Shown piece after piece: positions 26,294-36,005 of a stretch of 64,000 bases of DNA. The notes beneath the pieces are model-generated. The model was not told the DNA's origin. It ran no database searches and saw nothing but the letters and a program-made list of their open reading frames with translations. A program made the position numbers and the translations under genes. The stretch is from Neobacillus jeddahensis (GTDB lineage Bacteria > Bacillota > Bacilli > Bacillales > Cytobacillaceae). Within the stretch, counting starts at the first letter, position 1; every line of letters begins with the position of its first letter. The stretch is taken from contig NZ_CCAS010000003.1 of assembly GCF_000612625.1 (NCBI RefSeq), positions 1 to 64,000 on the forward strand, given 5' to 3'.

Positions 26294-27154
26294 ATGCTGC
26301 ATTCTCCAACTGTTTGGCTGCCTGATGAGTTGGTTGCAGCTTGGGAATTCAAACAAACCTATGGATCGGAGGCCAGTTTTATTGCTGGCGGGACACTTCT
26401 CCAAACGAACTGGGTGAAAAATCACGCGTTTCCGCCTCATTTAATCAGCTTAGCTGGCATCAAAGCATTACACGGAGTGGGAAAAGAGCTCGTTCATGGA
26501 GAGACCGTGATCCGGATTGGTGCGTCCACCACGTTACAGGCATGTAGAAAGGAGTCATTATTGGTCCAACAAGCCCCTCTATTGGAAGAAGCAATTCGGA
26601 CGATTGCAGCCCCCGCTATCCGCAATCGGGCAACCGTCGGTGGCAATGTTGGTGGCAGATTTGGTGACATCATTCCCGCCCTTTTAGCAATGGATGCTTC
26701 GCTCGCCCTATTTGATGGTACGGATACACGACTGGTTGCGTTATCTGATTGGATAAAAGATAGTGAGCCCGACCGTGATTCTATTCTTGTCTATGTGACT
26801 ATTCCAGAAAAAAGTTCAGCTCGAAAAGAGGCGTATTTTTATAGAAAAATAGGTTATCGTGATGCCTTTTCTCCTAGCATTGTGACTATTTCTGGTTATT
26901 GTTACGTGAATGAGGAAAAAAAAATCGAAGAAATTCGACTAGCGGTAAGCGGGGGGACGACCCAACCACAGCGGTTGATAAAGAGTGAGCAGAAGTTAAT
27001 CAGCTCATGCCTTACAACTGAAAAGAAAGCAATTGCCTTTCAATCGATAACGGCAGAATTTGCGGCAGCAACCGACTCATTTACGACAGCCGAGTATAAG
27101 AAAACGGTCGCCGCCAACTTAATCATTTCCGAACTAATGAGATTAGCCGGTTAA
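26294..27154 (+). CDS. pucC: Xanthine dehydrogenase FAD-binding subunit
   Basis: The medium subunit of a molybdenum hydroxylase, 286 residues. The FAD-binding motifs are visible: ASFIAGGTLLQTNW (about residues 27-40) and ATVGGNVGGRFGDIIPALLA (about 112-131), followed by a CO-dehydrogenase-type C-terminal domain. The start is placed at the ATG at 26294 behind GGGAG. In-frame ATGs at 26243 and 26273 would overlap pucB and have poorer sites. It passes electrons from the 2Fe-2S subunit to its acceptor. Subunits PucD and PucE follow directly. Confidence 0.9.
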   Translation: MLHSPTVWLPDELVAAWEFKQTYGSEASFIAGGTLLQTNWVKNHAFPPHLISLAGIKALHGVGKELVHGETVIRIGASTTLQACRKESLLVQQAPLLEEAIRTIAAPAIRNRATVGGNVGGRFGDIIPALLAMDASLALFDGTDTRLVALSDWIKDSEPDRDSILVYVTIPEKSSARKEAYFYRKIGYRDAFSPSIVTISGYCYVNEEKKIEEIRLAVSGGTTQPQRLIKSEQKLISSCLTTEKKAIAFQSITAEFAAATDSFTTAEYKKTVAANLIISELMRLAG

Positions 27155-27171
27155 CGGAGGGAGAAATCCAA

Positions 27172-29451
27172 ATGAACATACCAGGTCAGAAAAAGAAGAT
27201 CCGTCCTGACGGGCCAGATAAAGTAACCGGCAATCTAAAATACCTCACCGATTTAACATTTCCCAACATGCTATATGGAAAAATAGTAAGAAGTGCGTTA
27301 CCACATGCCGAGATTTTATCCATTTCCACAGATGAAGCAGTCAAGCTCCCAGGGGTCCAGGCCGTCGTTACGTATCAAGATGTCCCTGGATTCAATGGTT
27401 TTGGAATTATTTTTCCAGATCAGCCGGTTTTGTGTAAAAATCGAGTCCGGTATCTCGGTGATGCTCTCGCTGCAGTGGCGGCGGATACAGAGGAAATAGC
27501 TGAGCAAGCACTCCAATTGATTAAAGTGGACTATAAGCCGCTGCCAGTGGTGGATTGCCCTGAAGATGCATTACGGCCTAATGCTCCACGGCTCCATCCA
27601 GATGGGAATATCCTCCACCATGCTCATTACCAAAAAGGAGAGGTAGATCAAAGCTTTCAGGATTGTTCAGTAATCGTGGAAGAAACCTATGAGCTGCCTA
27701 GGCAAATGCATGCCTATATGGAAACAGAGGGTGGCGTGATTGTCCCAGAACCGAATGGAAAATTGACGGTATATGTTGGAACCCAGCATGGCTTTAAAGA
27801 TCGGTTTCAATTAGCAAGAATATTGAATATGCCTGAGACAGATATTCGGGTGGTTTCAAGTCCAATGGGGGGCTCGTTTGGCGGAAAGGATGAACTAAAT
27901 ATTCAGCCATATGGTGCTTTACTGGCCTTGGCAACAAACCGTCCAGTGAAGATTCACCAGAGTAGACAGGAATCGGTGAGAGCTGGACTTAAGCGCCATC
28001 CCATGAAGATTACCATGAAAACAGGGGTGGATAAGCAGGGAAATCTACGCGCCCATAAGGTAAAAATCATCGCCGATACGGGGGCATATGCGACATTAGG
28101 GCCTGCCGTGTTAGATTTTGCAGTCGAGCATGCACCAGGGCCATACATGATTCCACATATTGAAATCGAGGGATTCTCTGTTTTTACCAACAATGGGGTA
28201 GCCGGTGAATTTAGAGGCTTTGGGGGCAATCAAATCACCTTTGCACTGGAAGGGCAAATGGATCGACTTGCTGAAAAGCTACAAATTGACCCGATTGAAT
28301 TTCGCCAGAAAAACCTTCGCAAGGCAAACGACCCTGGTCCCTTGGGACAAAGGATTGCCCCAACAAATGGAGCGCTGGAGGTTCTTCAAGCGATTAAACA
28401 ATCCCATTCTGAAGAAGCATTAGTGTGGAAGGCAGCGCCGACTGAAAAATGGAAAAAGCGGGGTACCGGTATTGCAGTGACGATGCATGGCGGCGGGCTT
28501 GGGGTCGACCGGGTCGATCCGGCAGGGGGGCGTCTCTCTTTTTCAAAGGAGGGGAAAATTGAAGTCGCCTTTGGCTTTGAGGAATGCGGCCAAGGACTAT
28601 TAGGGGTTATTGAAGCCCTAGTCATGAAGGAATTTGCCTGCGAAGCGAGCGATATCCGAATGGTCATAGGCGATACCGCGTTAGTGCCTGTCAGTGGCTC
28701 TTCAACCGCTTCAAGAGCCACCAGCATGGTGTGGCATGCCTTAGAAAGAATGAAAGATTCGTTTCGCACACAGCTGTTTGAACTCACACAACTCGTTACA
28801 GGGATATCTGCAGATCAATTAGAAATGGGGCCGGGAGGGATTTGGCGGAGGGGGGAAGCAACTACCTCTACACTGTGTGTTTCCTTTTCGGAACTGGCGG
28901 AGAAAATGCCGAATGGACGGTCCATTCATGTTCATACCTCATTTAACTTTCCGACTAGTCCTGATGCAACCGTAGGGGGAAGTCACTTTTTATATGCCTT
29001 TGCCGCAGTCATGGCCCACGTGGAAGTCGATTTGTTGACTGGAAAGGTAAAGGTATGCGCGCTTGACCAGGCTGTTGCTGCCGGTCCTGTTGTCACGCCA
29101 TTAGGATACCGAGGTCAGATTGAAGGGGGAGGAGTGATGGCCTTGGGGTATACGTTGATGGAAGAAGCAAAGATGGAGGAGGGAATCTATCTAACAGATA
29201 ATTTTGATAGTTACTGGATCCCCACGATTTGCGATGTTCCCTATCAGATGAATGTTGAAGCGATCGAAAAGCTGATTGAGGGCGATCCATTTGGGCCAAG
29301 AGGGGTTGGCGAGATTGGGACAGTGGCTGTTGCTCCGGCCATTGCTAGAGCGATCTATGATGCGACAGGCTGCTGGGTGAAAAAATTGCCAGTATCTCCT
29401 GAATTCCTCTTAAAATCTATCAGTTTGGGAGAGATGAAACCATGGATGTAA
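27172..29451 (+). CDS. pucD: Xanthine dehydrogenase molybdenum-binding subunit
   Basis: The catalytic 759-residue subunit, which hydroxylates hypoxanthine and xanthine to urate. Landmarks are GLDKVTG-like DGPDKVTGNLKYLTD at the start, METEGG (about residue 183), SSPMGGSFGGKDE (about 227-239), GEFRGFGGNQ (about 344-353), the Mo-pterin contact FEECGQG and the catalytic-Glu stretch GVGEIGTVA (about 709-717). The length is typical. GGAGG precedes the ATG. The last bases overlap the start of the next gene (ATGGATGTAA), which implies coupled translation of the 2Fe-2S partner. Confidence 0.93.
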   Translation: MNIPGQKKKIRPDGPDKVTGNLKYLTDLTFPNMLYGKIVRSALPHAEILSISTDEAVKLPGVQAVVTYQDVPGFNGFGIIFPDQPVLCKNRVRYLGDALAAVAADTEEIAEQALQLIKVDYKPLPVVDCPEDALRPNAPRLHPDGNILHHAHYQKGEVDQSFQDCSVIVEETYELPRQMHAYMETEGGVIVPEPNGKLTVYVGTQHGFKDRFQLARILNMPETDIRVVSSPMGGSFGGKDELNIQPYGALLALATNRPVKIHQSRQESVRAGLKRHPMKITMKTGVDKQGNLRAHKVKIIADTGAYATLGPAVLDFAVEHAPGPYMIPHIEIEGFSVFTNNGVAGEFRGFGGNQITFALEGQMDRLAEKLQIDPIEFRQKNLRKANDPGPLGQRIAPTNGALEVLQAIKQSHSEEALVWKAAPTEKWKKRGTGIAVTMHGGGLGVDRVDPAGGRLSFSKEGKIEVAFGFEECGQGLLGVIEALVMKEFACEASDIRMVIGDTALVPVSGSSTASRATSMVWHALERMKDSFRTQLFELTQLVTGISADQLEMGPGGIWRRGEATTSTLCVSFSELAEKMPNGRSIHVHTSFNFPTSPDATVGGSHFLYAFAAVMAHVEVDLLTGKVKVCALDQAVAAGPVVTPLGYRGQIEGGGVMALGYTLMEEAKMEEGIYLTDNFDSYWIPTICDVPYQMNVEAIEKLIEGDPFGPRGVGEIGTVAVAPAIARAIYDATGCWVKKLPVSPEFLLKSISLGEMKPWM

Positions 29452-30476
29452 ACAACAGAGCTGATCATCCAGAACCATTACCGCTGGCAGATAAAATGGA
29501 CCTTATGCTGACGGTTAATGGTGTCCCACGCAAATTGAAGGTAGCTCCAGCAGCGAGGCTTGTTGATATTTTACGAGAGGATTTAAGGCTGACTGGTACG
29601 AAAATATCGTGTGAACTTGGCCGCTGTGGGGCGTGTGCCGTCGAGGTGAATGGGGAATTAGTTAATTCCTGTTTACTGATGGCTTATCAGGCCAGCGATG
29701 CCTCCATACAAACAATCGAGGGTGTAATGGAGGATGAAGTCTATCATCCGATTCAACAGGCATTTTTAGAAGAGGGCGGGTTTCAATGTGGCTATTGTAC
29801 TCCAGGGATGGTGATGGCAGTCAAGGCGCTGTTGACTGACTACCCCAACCCCACAGTCGAACAGATCCAAGAAGGCCTTTCGGGGAATCTATGCAGATGT
29901 ACCGGATATGGCGGAATTTTTCGCGCTGTTGAAAAAGCAATGACTAGTTTACAGGATAAGCAGATTGACAATCCCCGCTTCGTATTAACGATTCAACAGG
30001 TCAATCAAATGGAGAAGGAGCTATTTGTCGACTCCTTCGGCGGGGTATTTGAGCATTCCCCATGGGTGGCGGAAAAGGCGTGGGAATGTCTGCCGTTTCA
30101 ATCACGTAAGGAACTCTTACAATCGATGAAAACCGTTGTGGAAGCAGCTGATGAATCGTTACGATTGCATCTTTTGCGTGCCCATCCCGATCTTGGATCA
30201 AGGTTAGCGATGTCCGAGGCTTCAAAAAAGGAGCAGGCAGGGGTAGGACTTCATCAGTTATCGATGGAGGAATATTCCACGTTTATCGCGCTTAATCAGC
30301 GTTATGTTGAAACATTCGGTTTCCCCTTTATCATCGCTGTAAAGGAACAAACCAAAGAGACGATTCTTGCTGCCATGAAGGAGCGTGTGGAGTATCCGTA
30401 CGAGGATGAATGTGTGACAGCGGTAAATGAGGTATATAAAATCGCCGGATTTCGTTTACAGGATTTAATCGACTAA
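29442..30476 (+). CDS. pucE: Fusion: xanthine dehydrogenase 2Fe-2S subunit and OHCU decarboxylase
   Basis: A 344-residue two-domain protein. Residues 20-170 are a normal 2Fe-2S subunit with all eight cluster cysteines: Cys57, 62, 65 and 77 (plant-type), and 116, 119, 151 and 153 (QCGYC, LCRC). Residues 179-344 are a complete 2-oxo-4-hydroxy-4-carboxy-5-ureidoimidazoline decarboxylase: EHSPWVAE (204-211), AHPDLGSRL with the expected catalytic His248, and FGFPF (292-296). In B. subtilis this decarboxylase is instead fused to uricase (PucL). Here uricase is separate and follows 12 bases later. The join at about 171-178 is continuous in frame. The protein would supply electron transfer for urate formation and a later step of the same pathway. 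Confidence 0.93.
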   Translation: MDVNNRADHPEPLPLADKMDLMLTVNGVPRKLKVAPAARLVDILREDLRLTGTKISCELGRCGACAVEVNGELVNSCLLMAYQASDASIQTIEGVMEDEVYHPIQQAFLEEGGFQCGYCTPGMVMAVKALLTDYPNPTVEQIQEGLSGNLCRCTGYGGIFRAVEKAMTSLQDKQIDNPRFVLTIQQVNQMEKELFVDSFGGVFEHSPWVAEKAWECLPFQSRKELLQSMKTVVEAADESLRLHLLRAHPDLGSRLAMSEASKKEQAGVGLHQLSMEEYSTFIALNQRYVETFGFPFIIAVKEQTKETILAAMKERVEYPYEDECVTAVNEVYKIAGFRLQDLID

Positions 30477-30488
30477 GGAGATGAGGAA

Positions 30489-31442
30489 ATGAAGAGAACG
30501 ATGTGCTATGGAAAAGAAGCGGTGTGGGTGTATCGGACATATGCCAAACCGCTTACAGAGGTGCGGGCCATCCCGGAATCACCCTTTACTGGTCGAGGAA
30601 ATATTCTGTTTGGCATGAATGTGAAGGTAGCGGTGGAGGGAGAGGCTTTTTTGCCTTCTTTTAAAGAGGGGGATAACACCTTAGTGGTCGCCACAGATTC
30701 GATGAAGAATTTTATCCTCAAACATGCTGGTGACTACGAAGGTGCCACACAGGAGGGTTTTCTCGAATTTGTCGGCCGCCGCTTCCTTGAAACGTATCCA
30801 CAAATGACGGGGGTTACGATTTCTGGTGAACAAATCCCCTTCGACGAGCTTCCTGTCCCAGAAAAAGACGGCTTTAAACCGAGTCCACTCGTTTTTCGCT
30901 ACTCCTTAAATGAGCAGCCATGTGCTTCGATTGATGTGAAGCGGACAGACGATGGGATTGAGACAACCGATCACTTAAGCAGTTTAAAGGGATTGAAGTT
31001 GATTAAGGTACGGGGCAGTTCGTTCTTTGGCTATGTAAAGGACGAATATACGACACTGCCAGAATCCTATGACAGACCGCTATTTATCTTTTTAAATATG
31101 GAATGGCGCTATAACGATTTGGAGGCAGCACGAGGGAATTTAGCGGAGGGGTATGTGGCAGCCGAGCAGGTCCGCGATATTGCCTATACCGTCTTTCATG
31201 AGGCGAACTCGCCGTCCATTCAAAATCTGATTTATCGTATTGGTCAGCGGATTCTTTCTCGTTTTCCGCAATTACTGGAGGTCCGCTTTGAATCGAATAA
31301 CCGCACCTGGGAAACGATCCTGGATGAAATCCCAGCCTCTACCGACGGAAAAGTGTTCACCGAACCACGTCCACCGTTTGGCTTTCAACGGTTTTCGATG
31401 ACGCGGGAGGACCTTGAGCAAGCCGAGGATTCGGGCCAATGA
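30489..31442 (+). CDS. pucL: Uricase (urate oxidase)
   Basis: A 317-residue cofactor-free oxidase that converts urate to 5-hydroxyisourate. Catalytic residues are visible: Lys9 (YGKE) and Thr69 (VVATDSMKNF), plus the second-half motif SSFFGYVKDEYTTLPE (about 178-193) and SNNRTW near the end. It corresponds to the C-terminal half of B. subtilis PucL, but lacks the decarboxylase half, which here is attached to PucE. GGAG precedes the ATG. Its stop overlaps the pucM start by four bases. Confidence 0.95.
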   Translation: MKRTMCYGKEAVWVYRTYAKPLTEVRAIPESPFTGRGNILFGMNVKVAVEGEAFLPSFKEGDNTLVVATDSMKNFILKHAGDYEGATQEGFLEFVGRRFLETYPQMTGVTISGEQIPFDELPVPEKDGFKPSPLVFRYSLNEQPCASIDVKRTDDGIETTDHLSSLKGLKLIKVRGSSFFGYVKDEYTTLPESYDRPLFIFLNMEWRYNDLEAARGNLAEGYVAAEQVRDIAYTVFHEANSPSIQNLIYRIGQRILSRFPQLLEVRFESNNRTWETILDEIPASTDGKVFTEPRPPFGFQRFSMTREDLEQAEDSGQ

Positions 31443-31792
31443 CGGGAAGACTAACGACACATGTACTGGATCTAAGCATGGGCAGGCCTGCCAGTGGTGT
31501 GTTAGTGGAGCTTTGGCAGGTGGAGTCAGAGCCCCAATTTGTCAAGGACAGCTATACAAATAAAGATGGCAGACTTACTGAGCCACTACTAGAGGGCGAT
31601 AGCTTGAAACAAGGAATCTATGAAATTCGTTTTCATGTGGGCGATTATTTCCGTAAGCTTGGCACGATCCACTCTGAGCCAGCCTTTCTTGATTGTGTTC
31701 CCGTTCGTTTCGGAGTGTCCGAACGAGAATCTCATTACCACATCCCGCTGCTGATTTCACCAGGTGGCTACAGTACGTATCGAGGGAGCTGA
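31439..31792 (+). CDS. pucM: 5-Hydroxyisourate hydrolase
   Basis: A 117-residue transthyretin-like protein that hydrolyses 5-hydroxyisourate to OHCU. Family signatures are TTHVLDLSMGRPASGVLVEL at the N-terminus (His8 in TTHVLD), RFHVGDYF in the middle and the C-terminal YRGS. The length is typical. It is translationally coupled to uricase (ATGA) and is followed by allantoinase after seven bases. The decarboxylase for its product is the C-terminal domain of the PucE fusion. Confidence 0.95.
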   Translation: MTGRLTTHVLDLSMGRPASGVLVELWQVESEPQFVKDSYTNKDGRLTEPLLEGDSLKQGIYEIRFHVGDYFRKLGTIHSEPAFLDCVPVRFGVSERESHYHIPLLISPGGYSTYRGS

Positions 31793-31799
31793 GGAGCAT

Positions 31800-33161
31800 A
31801 TGACCAAGGTACTTTGGATCAAAAAAGGACTTGTGTTTATCGATGATCGTTTTCAAGAAGTCGATATCAAAATAATCGATGGGAAGATTGACTCTCTCCA
31901 CCCGAGTGTAGCAGTACCGCTTCAAGAGAAGGCAGCCACTACCATTGATGCCAGTGGCTGTCTCGTGGTTCCAGGCTTTATCGATGCCCATGTCCATTTT
32001 AATGATCCAGGTCGAACCGATTGGGAGGGCATGGAGACCGGCAGCAGGGCAGCGGCGAAGGGCGGGACAACAACCATCTTTGATATGCCACTTAACAGTT
32101 CACCCTCGGTCACAAACGTGACAACTTTACGCGAAAAAAAGGAGTACTTATCTTCATTGGCGTCTGTCGATTATGCCCTCTGGGGTGGAATAACCGAAAC
32201 GAATCTCACAAATCACTCAGAATTAGAAGAAATGAGTTCAGGGATTATTGCTTGGAAGGCGTTTATGAGTGAGAGTGGGATTGCCGATTTTCCGTTTGTT
32301 TCTCCGGGGGGATTGGAACAAGCGATGCAAACGGCAAAGGATCACCATAAGATCCTCGCTCTCCATGCGGAATGGGAGGAGGAGATTGCTAGATTAACAG
32401 TCCAGTATCAGACCGCAAAAGGGAGTGAGGGACGCCAAGCCTTTTTAGCCAGTCGGCCCATTTCCGCGGAAGAAAAGGCAGTAAGCCATGGTTTGGAGCT
32501 TGCGGCTAAGTATGGAACAGCAGTTCACTTTGTTCATATTAGCTCAGCGAGGATAATTGGTCTGATTGATCAAGCAAAAAAAAGTGGTGTTAACGTAACG
32601 GTAGAAACATGTCCGCATTACTTACTATTTGATGAGATTGATTTTCTTGAAAAGGGCGCTTTGCTAAAGTGCTGCCCACCGCTTAGGCCACGATCTGAGG
32701 TGGAGGGATTATGGGATTGTCTAAAGAATGGGTTGATTGACACGATTGGGTCCGACCATTCTCCTTGCTTGTATTCGATGAAATTGACTCCGTCAATCTG
32801 GGAGGCATGGGGCGGCATCCAAGGCGTGCAATTTACTTGGCTTGCTCTCATTGATGAGGCTCTGAGGCGGAATATCCAACTGAGCGAGATTGTGCCATTA
32901 GGGACAGCCCGTGTGGCCGATCGCTTTGGTATTGCCGACAGAAAAGGGAGACTTCTTCCAGGGTTAGATGCTGATGTGGTCCTCATCCGTTTAGATGAAA
33001 CAACACTGGCCACAAAAGAATCGTTTGCTTTTCGCAATCAGTATTCACCCTATGAAAACAAGGAGTTTTTACTAAGGGTCAAGAAGACGATTTTACGGGG
33101 GAACGTAATTTTTGATGATGAAGAAAATAGAATCATAGAGAAATACGGTCGAGAATTGTAA
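31800..33161 (+). CDS. pucH: Allantoinase
   Basis: A 453-residue cyclic amidohydrolase that opens allantoin to allantoate. Metal ligands are visible: His64 and His66 (GFIDAHVHFND), the carboxylated Lys153 (AWKAFMSESG), VHISSA and the catalytic Asp in GSDHSP. The length is close to B. subtilis PucH (446). The start is the ATG at 31800 behind GAGGAG; an upstream GTG at 31764 would overlap pucM. Dihydropyrimidinase-like alternatives are unlikely given the neighbours. Confidence 0.94.
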   Translation: MTKVLWIKKGLVFIDDRFQEVDIKIIDGKIDSLHPSVAVPLQEKAATTIDASGCLVVPGFIDAHVHFNDPGRTDWEGMETGSRAAAKGGTTTIFDMPLNSSPSVTNVTTLREKKEYLSSLASVDYALWGGITETNLTNHSELEEMSSGIIAWKAFMSESGIADFPFVSPGGLEQAMQTAKDHHKILALHAEWEEEIARLTVQYQTAKGSEGRQAFLASRPISAEEKAVSHGLELAAKYGTAVHFVHISSARIIGLIDQAKKSGVNVTVETCPHYLLFDEIDFLEKGALLKCCPPLRPRSEVEGLWDCLKNGLIDTIGSDHSPCLYSMKLTPSIWEAWGGIQGVQFTWLALIDEALRRNIQLSEIVPLGTARVADRFGIADRKGRLLPGLDADVVLIRLDETTLATKESFAFRNQYSPYENKEFLLRVKKTILRGNVIFDDEENRIIEKYGREL

Positions 33162-33176
33162 GAAGGAGGGGCAACG

Positions 33177-34427
33177 ATGGGCGGGTTTCCGACTACGATC
33201 GGTGAAGCGATTGAGTGGCTCAGTGCATATGGAGGAGAAGCAGATGGCGGAGTTACGCGTACCCTCTATTCCAAGCCATGGCAGGAGGCACAGCATGCGT
33301 TGAAAGAATGGATGGAACAGCTTGGCTTAGCGGTCAAATTTGATGCAATTGGTAACTTATTTGGCAGATTAGTAGCACGTGATGCCCATGCCCCGACAAT
33401 CCTCATCGGATCCCATGTCGATACCGTAAAATCAGGAGGGAAGTATGACGGAGCATATGGAGTACTTGCGGCCATCTTAGCAATCGACCAGCTTAACCAA
33501 AAAGACGGGCAGCCTGATGTAAACCTGGAGGTGGTCTCCTTTTGTGAAGAGGAGGGAAGTCGCTTTCCCCTTGCTTGCTGGGGTTCTGGGATGATAACGG
33601 GCGTGTATTCCTTTCAAAATATCGTGGGTGTAAACGATTCGGACGGGATCACGTTTGCGGATGCGATGACGCAAGCTGGCTTTGGTACCACCCATCCAGC
33701 TGAGGTGCGACGGAAGGATATCGATACCTTTCTTGAATTACATATTGAACAAGGTCCGAGTTTGGAGAAACAGGGGAAATCTATTGGGGTGGTCCAGACG
33801 ATTGTTGGACAGAAACGGTACCGGATCATGATTAAAGGGGAGTCCAATCATGCAGGTACGACCATGATGAAGTGGCGGAGAGATCCGTTACATGGAGCTG
33901 TTTCCATGATAGAGGCCCTATATGAAATGGCGAAGGAGTTCGACGAAGATCTCGTCACGACAGTCGGCCAGGTCAGTGTCGAGCCGAATGTGCCAAACGT
34001 AATCCCAAGTCAAGTGGTGTTTACAGTGGATGTCAGGCATCCAACTGAATCAGTGTTAGTTTCTTTTTGTGAAGGGATTTCTCGACGATTTCGCGAAATC
34101 TCTACACAGAGGGAGTTGGATTATGAAATGGAGCTATGGCATGAGGTTGCACCAGTCCAAATGGATCGAAATCTTAATGAGGTTATTCAAACGATATGCA
34201 CCAATCACCATCTTCCTTATCAGCTAATGAATAGTGGGGCAGGGCATGATGCCCAGCTGTTTGCACCGATTTGTCCCACAACCATCGTGTTTGTTCCAAG
34301 TCAAGCGGGTATTAGTCACTCACCCTTAGAATTTACATCATCCAAAGACTTAGAAGCAGGCTTATGTGTTCTAACCGAATTAGTAAAGCAGTTGGCCTAC
34401 AAGAAACAAGGAGGAGTGGTTTTATGA
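33177..34427 (+). CDS. pucF: Allantoate amidohydrolase
   Basis: A 416-residue M20-family hydrolase of the AllC/hydantoinase-carbamoylase class that releases ammonia and CO2 from allantoate. Metal-site motifs are intact: IGSHVDTVKSGGKYDGAYGV (His82, Asp84 and the bridging Asp), CEEEGSRFPLACWGSGM (Glu pair near 124) and HIEQGPSLE. The C-terminal GAGHDAQ and ISHSPLEFT are family hallmarks. AGGAGGGG precedes the ATG. Its stop overlaps the next M20-type gene by four bases. Confidence 0.93.
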   Translation: MGGFPTTIGEAIEWLSAYGGEADGGVTRTLYSKPWQEAQHALKEWMEQLGLAVKFDAIGNLFGRLVARDAHAPTILIGSHVDTVKSGGKYDGAYGVLAAILAIDQLNQKDGQPDVNLEVVSFCEEEGSRFPLACWGSGMITGVYSFQNIVGVNDSDGITFADAMTQAGFGTTHPAEVRRKDIDTFLELHIEQGPSLEKQGKSIGVVQTIVGQKRYRIMIKGESNHAGTTMMKWRRDPLHGAVSMIEALYEMAKEFDEDLVTTVGQVSVEPNVPNVIPSQVVFTVDVRHPTESVLVSFCEGISRRFREISTQRELDYEMELWHEVAPVQMDRNLNEVIQTICTNHHLPYQLMNSGAGHDAQLFAPICPTTIVFVPSQAGISHSPLEFTSSKDLEAGLCVLTELVKQLAYKKQGGVVL

Positions 34428-35683
34428 ATCAAGATAAGGAAAAACTGATCAAGTGGATTGAGGAACATGAAACAGATTTAATCCGTTTTTTAAAAAAGAT
34501 CGTGCAAACACCTTCCGATAATCCCGGTGGAGATTGCCTGCCGATTGCAACGAAGTTACATCAAGAACTTGACGAACTTGGCTTCGACGATGTTTCTTTA
34601 GTACCAGTAGTTGAGGCCGATGTAAAGGCCGTCGGAATGATGAGTGTAGCAAACGTGGTCGGCAGGAATAAATTTGGAGATGGGCAGGGCCCAAGCATTG
34701 TCTTAAATGCCCATGGTGATGTCGTCCCACCCGGCTTGGGCTGGAGTGTCGATCCATACGGTGGTGAAATAATCGATGGAAAAATGTATGGCCGTGGCGT
34801 AGCGGTGTCAAAATCTGATATAGCTGCCTATTCCTATGCTGTTTTAGCTTTAAAACAGGCACAGGTTCAGCTCACGCTAAAAGGGACTGTTGACCTCGCC
34901 TTTACCTTTGACGAAGAAACAGGCGGTGAAATTGGACCAAAATGGCTGCTAGATAAAGGAATCGTTAAGCCGGATCTCGCGATTGCGGCCGGATTTACGT
35001 ATGCTGCGGTTAATGCCCACAATGGCTGTTTACATTTTGAAATCAAAACAACTGGAAAATCGGCCCATGCCGCCTTACCGCATACGGGAATTGATGCGAT
35101 AGAAGCGACGACCGATATTTTACAGGCATTATATACCTATCGAAAGACACTCGCGGTTAAAAAATCCGCTGTTCCTGGTATTGATCACCCTACATTGGTG
35201 GTGGGGCTCATTTCGGGGGGGATTAATACCAATGTGGTTCCTGATGAATGTACAATCAGGATTGACCGCCGCCTGATTCCAGCTGAAGACGCGGTGCTCG
35301 CGGAAGCAGAGTTATATAAGGTGGTCAACGAAGCAGTCGCCCATATTGAGGGTCTAAAGGTGGATATCACGAAGATTCTCCATGCCGATAGCTTCGGACC
35401 TGTGCCTGAGGATGCCCCGCTTATTGCCACGTTGGCGGCAAATTGGAAGGCACTAATGCATGGGAAGGGAGAGCTGTCGATTAACGGTGTTCCGATCTAT
35501 GCTGATGCGCGCCACTTTTATGCAGCCGGAATTCCGACGATTATGTTTGGGGTTGGCCCTAGGCTGTTAGAGGAAGCGAATGGACATCGGGCCGATGAAC
35601 ATATTCGCCTGGAAGATTTACTCGATGCAACAAAAATTATTGCCTGTACCTTATATGACTTATTGGCAGGTAAGCCAGAATGA
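34424..35683 (+). CDS. M20 family hydrolase (ArgE/DapE-like) with altered metal site
   Basis: A 419-residue M20 relative starting behind GGAGGAG and coupled to pucF by ATGA. The first metal pair is present (AHGDVV: His97, Asp99), as are Glu164/Glu165 (DEETGGE) and the late His (NGHRADEH). The bridging Asp of the GRGxxDxK motif is replaced by Val128 ([10 protein letters not shown]), although an Asp follows at 132. The usual acidic ligand in the next loop is also not evident (IAAGFTY). It may act on ureidoglycine or ureidoglycolate, a step otherwise unfilled between allantoate amidohydrolase and urease. This is inference; the family also contains deacetylases and dipeptidases. Confidence 0.8.
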   Translation: MNQDKEKLIKWIEEHETDLIRFLKKIVQTPSDNPGGDCLPIATKLHQELDELGFDDVSLVPVVEADVKAVGMMSVANVVGRNKFGDGQGPSIVLNAHGDVVPPGLGWSVDPYGGEIIDGKMYGRGVAVSKSDIAAYSYAVLALKQAQVQLTLKGTVDLAFTFDEETGGEIGPKWLLDKGIVKPDLAIAAGFTYAAVNAHNGCLHFEIKTTGKSAHAALPHTGIDAIEATTDILQALYTYRKTLAVKKSAVPGIDHPTLVVGLISGGINTNVVPDECTIRIDRRLIPAEDAVLAEAELYKVVNEAVAHIEGLKVDITKILHADSFGPVPEDAPLIATLAANWKALMHGKGELSINGVPIYADARHFYAAGIPTIMFGVGPRLLEEANGHRADEHIRLEDLLDATKIIACTLYDLLAGKPE

Positions 35684-35982
35684 AATTGACGCAGCGAGAA
35701 CAGGAAAAGCTCCTAATTGTAGTTGCTGCTGATTTGGCCAGGCGCCGCAAGGATCGAGGCTTGAAACTAAATTATCCAGAGGCAATCGCCCTGATTACGT
35801 ACGAGATTATGGAAGGGGCCAGAGATGGGAGATCGGTGGCGGAATTAATGAGCGAAGGGACGAAGATTTTGACAAGTGAGGATGTGATGGAGGGAATTCC
35901 GGAGATGATTCACGATATCCAAGTCGAGGCCACCTTTCCTGACGGCACCAAACTCGTAACCGTTCATGAGCCCATTCGATAG
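35680..35982 (+). CDS. ureA: Urease gamma subunit
   Basis: The 100-residue smallest urease subunit. Family hallmarks are [40 protein letters not shown] and [14 protein letters not shown]. It overlaps the preceding hydrolase gene by four bases (ATGA), so the urease genes are coupled to the purine series. It is separated from ureB by 225 bases that hold repeat array 2, which is unusual because ureA and ureB are normally adjacent. Confidence 0.96.
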   Translation: MKLTQREQEKLLIVVAADLARRRKDRGLKLNYPEAIALITYEIMEGARDGRSVAELMSEGTKILTSEDVMEGIPEMIHDIQVEATFPDGTKLVTVHEPIR

Positions 35983-36005
35983 ATTGCTATTTTTAAAGGG
36001 GTAAT

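Noticed and set aside
28386-28787. A 133-codon minus-strand frame
   Set aside because: It is antisense to pucD, and the pucD frame contains the conserved catalytic motifs across the same bases.
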